Positions 61,526 through 64,000 of a stretch of 64,000 nucleotides of DNA are shown here, one piece after another. The first letter of the stretch is position 1. Every line of letters begins with the position of its first letter. The stretch lies in assembly GCF_048128805.1 (NCBI RefSeq), contig NC_136016.1, positions 14,493,676-14,557,675 on the forward strand. Reading direction: 5' to 3'. The notes beneath the pieces were generated by a model. The model did no database searches and was not told the origin of the DNA. It worked only from the letters and a program-made list of their open reading frames with translations. A program made the position numbers and the translations under genes. The DNA comes from Centroberyx gerrardi (Eukaryota > Chordata > Actinopteri > Beryciformes > Berycidae).

Positions 61526-62620
61526 GAAAAAGAAAGAAAAAAAATACTTTTGTGAGATGGATTACAGCAGCCCGGGTCTGGAGGATCGGGGAAGGGCGTT
61601 GACTCCGTGAGAATGGGCAATTGGGAATTGCAAGGTATCGCCACTTGCCGTACCTTAGCCTAAGTGAGTCCAAATTTGATCTCGTGTTTTTTTTTTTTAT
61701 CAGTATAATAGAGAACAACCATTACACAAAACTCTCCAGAAATTTATTTGGAAGCTATATCTAAAAAAACAAACAAACATCAGGACCAATGTTCCCTCTG
61801 AGCTGTGTGGGTCCCTGCAGGATAGTTAAGTTTATCCCAAAAATATCTTTTCAGTCTAAAATCATTTCTCCCCCTGACCCCAGGAATTTAGTCGATATAA
61901 GTGGGTGTCAACGTTTTGGTGGCACATGATAGGCTATTAGAATAGATGTTTTGTTTGTTTCGCAGCCGCTGGATCGATAAGACAGTGCAAGCTACAGCTC
62001 AGTAGTGATAGTTGAGGAGGTTTTGTATATTGAGGAGAAGTGGGTAACCTTCAAATTTGTAACACCTAAAGGCCACTAATAGGAGCCACACAGACGGTTT
62101 CTTACTTTTCCTTAAAAGAGGTTAAAAGCCACTCTTAACCCCTCCAATGCTCAGGCGCACTGTAAAAAAACAAAACCCCACCAACGTTAGGAGTTATTAT
62201 TTTAAAGTGTTAAGAGTATAAAGCACTGGACAGTGACGAGGCATTTGTTGGAATGACTGTGTTATGATTGTATTAATGTAGTGTTCACAATGTGTTTTAC
62301 CTCACAGCCGATGACAAGTGCAAATTGTACGGAAGGTATTTGTTTATATTAAACATTTATGTAAAATAGTCAAAAGACATGTATTTATTCTGTGCTTTTT
62401 TACAACAAAGCAAGTAATGATGAATGTGGGGGTTTTCAGCTGGGGTTTGTTCCCACGCCCTTTGTACATATTGTTCTTTAGTACTGAAGTGAGGAATTTG
62501 GATAAACTCACTGTCTGTCACTGTCTTTTTCTCTCTCATTCAAGCTTACATGCTATTGTAAGGTGGTGTGGTGACTCCTGTGAAATAAAGGAAAGTTTCA
62601 TCGTTGATTTAGCCTACTGT
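61526..62620 (+). terminator. adrb1 3' UTR with candidate poly(A) signal
   Basis: AT-rich non-coding sequence follows the TAA. AATAAA at 62583-62588 is the best-placed signal. Other AT-rich stretches follow, so a longer UTR is possible. Confidence 0.45.
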
Positions 62621-64000
62621 TGGATTTTTATTCGGCACTTTCGTATATTATTAATGATGTGACGTTTGATTTGGATTTGATTTACTGATGTGGAAACAAA
62701 TGGGTTTGATCGAATCTTCCCTCTGTAAAGTCCCCGAAGATAAATTGGCATCATGTGAATGTTCAAGCTAGACAACCCAAAATGCTTGAGGAGAAATATC
62801 ATGTGGCTCGTGCAATTTAATAAGAAAATGGCCTTGTTCCCTACTGTAGCAACCATGCATGTTTACCAATTAATTTACAATGATTAAAATAGAATCTGTG
62901 GAGATCTGTGCTTAAACAACTGGAGCAGAGCTGCATCTTTAAATAAGTAGGATAAAGGTGAACACTAAGATTTTACTGGATTTGTGCCAAAGATGCCCCC
63001 CCTCCTTCCCCCCCTGTAACAGCCATGAGAAAATACTATCACATTTTCTGTTCCTGTTGACTATAAACAAAGATGTGTGTTATTCAGGCACAGTCGATTA
63101 ATACTGTTTTGCATTTAGTTTAATCTATTATACGACCATGTCAACATGTTTAACCTGGATCCATTCTGTGCCCTGAATGATCAAGGCTCATATATAAATC
63201 TGTACTGTTTTAAGCACTATTGACTTGCATTAGCCTGATAGTGTTAATACATTTTCTCCAGATATGTCAAAATCCAAAACACTGAAGCAACAGCTTTTTG
63301 GGTGGATGGAAATGACTCGCAGTTCATGATCAATCAGATAGGTTTCTGAAAAACTTGAATTTTCTCCTTCACCATAAAACAGGAAACCTAGTAGCATTGT
63401 TAGCATTTTACATTCAAACCAAACGGTAGCCTATTAGATGGATGGATTTGTTGTATGTCAATTTTTCTTTTCTTTTTCTTCTTTGAAAAGGAAGTACACT
63501 TTACCATAATACACATGTATGTGAACAGGTTCATAAAGTTTTATTGCAAAGTGATACAAGTTCCATGTGATTGTGTTTTTGGACACTCCGCGCCTATATG
63601 TGCTGGTTAGAAAATAGTTTATATCGGAACATTTATCATAAGTGGTATCGATTTACAGAAAAATTGACACAAATTAAGCCCTGTATTGTTTGGCTGGCAT
63701 CAACATTTAGCTTTGTTAATCTCAAGTAGATCCAATTAGGCCCAAAATTGACTCAAGAGGCTGATCTATGCATGTTCAGCAGGCTATTTGATCTTTGTAT
63801 TTTCCACATCATGCTTTACTCTGAAAGCCTATGTAAAAAGTTTTAACACTAGTAAACATCGTGACAGCTGGTGTTATCAAGCAGCTCTTAAAGGAAAGTT
63901 TCCCTGTTCTTTGCGCCCTCAGCTGGGGAATATTAATTCTCCCTAAAGCTGGACGTCTTTATAATGCATTAGCGCGTCGCCTTCTGCTAATGATGCTCTC
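62621..64000. other. Non-coding sequence right of adrb1
   Basis: No gene, RNA or clear repeat was recognised in the last 1.4 kb. Confidence 0.5.

Noticed and set aside
1-64000. A novel multi-gene defence, mobile or biosynthetic system
   Set aside because: All substantial coding sequence fits a conserved vertebrate block plus decayed transposons; nothing suggests a clustered functional system.

Overview
The window is nuclear DNA of a vertebrate, almost certainly a ray-finned (teleost) fish. The evidence is GT-AG introns, long AT-rich non-coding stretches, many CA/GT microsatellites, and decayed Tc1-like, hAT-like, L2-like LINE and tRNA-derived SINE copies of types common in fish. I found no bacterial, plasmid, phage or CRISPR features.

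Layout, left to right. (1) 1-913, minus strand: two coiled-coil exons of 96 and 234 bp, the exon sizes typical of TRIM proteins. They are cut off by the left edge and no RING/B-box exon was found. (2) 1.9-2.8 kb: an L2-like LINE piece next to a Tc1-like transposase remnant holding a long inverted repeat. (3) 4.0-14.4 kb, plus strand: a complete plekhs1-like gene of 17 coding exons and 468 codons. It has an N-terminal PH domain, a middle tyrosine-motif cluster and a PDZ-like C-terminal end. (4) 20.0-33.6 kb, minus strand: dclre1a (SNM1A), 9 coding exons and 950 codons, with UBZ4 finger, PIP box, metallo-beta-lactamase and beta-CASP core. (5) 34.1-53.6 kb, plus strand: nhlrc2, 12 coding exons and 719 codons, divergent from dclre1a across about 0.5 kb. 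(6) 60.3-61.5 kb, plus strand: adrb1, an intronless beta-1 adrenergic receptor of 397 codons.

The order and orientation PLEKHS1(+), DCLRE1A(-), NHLRC2(+), ADRB1(+) match human 10q25, so this is an old vertebrate synteny block. The four genes are not a pathway: a membrane-binding adaptor, an interstrand-crosslink repair nuclease, a thioredoxin/NHL protein and a catecholamine receptor. The only evident shared regulation is the divergent dclre1a/nhlrc2 promoter. All exon models come from reading the sequence: they keep frame across every junction and use GT-AG boundaries.

I saw no undescribed multi-gene system. The points most worth a second look are the plekhs1 tyrosine cluster and PDZ-like end, repeats lying directly against splice acceptors, a palindromic MITE at 58.4 kb, an unexplained ORF at 48.5 kb, and the short third loop of the beta-1 receptor.
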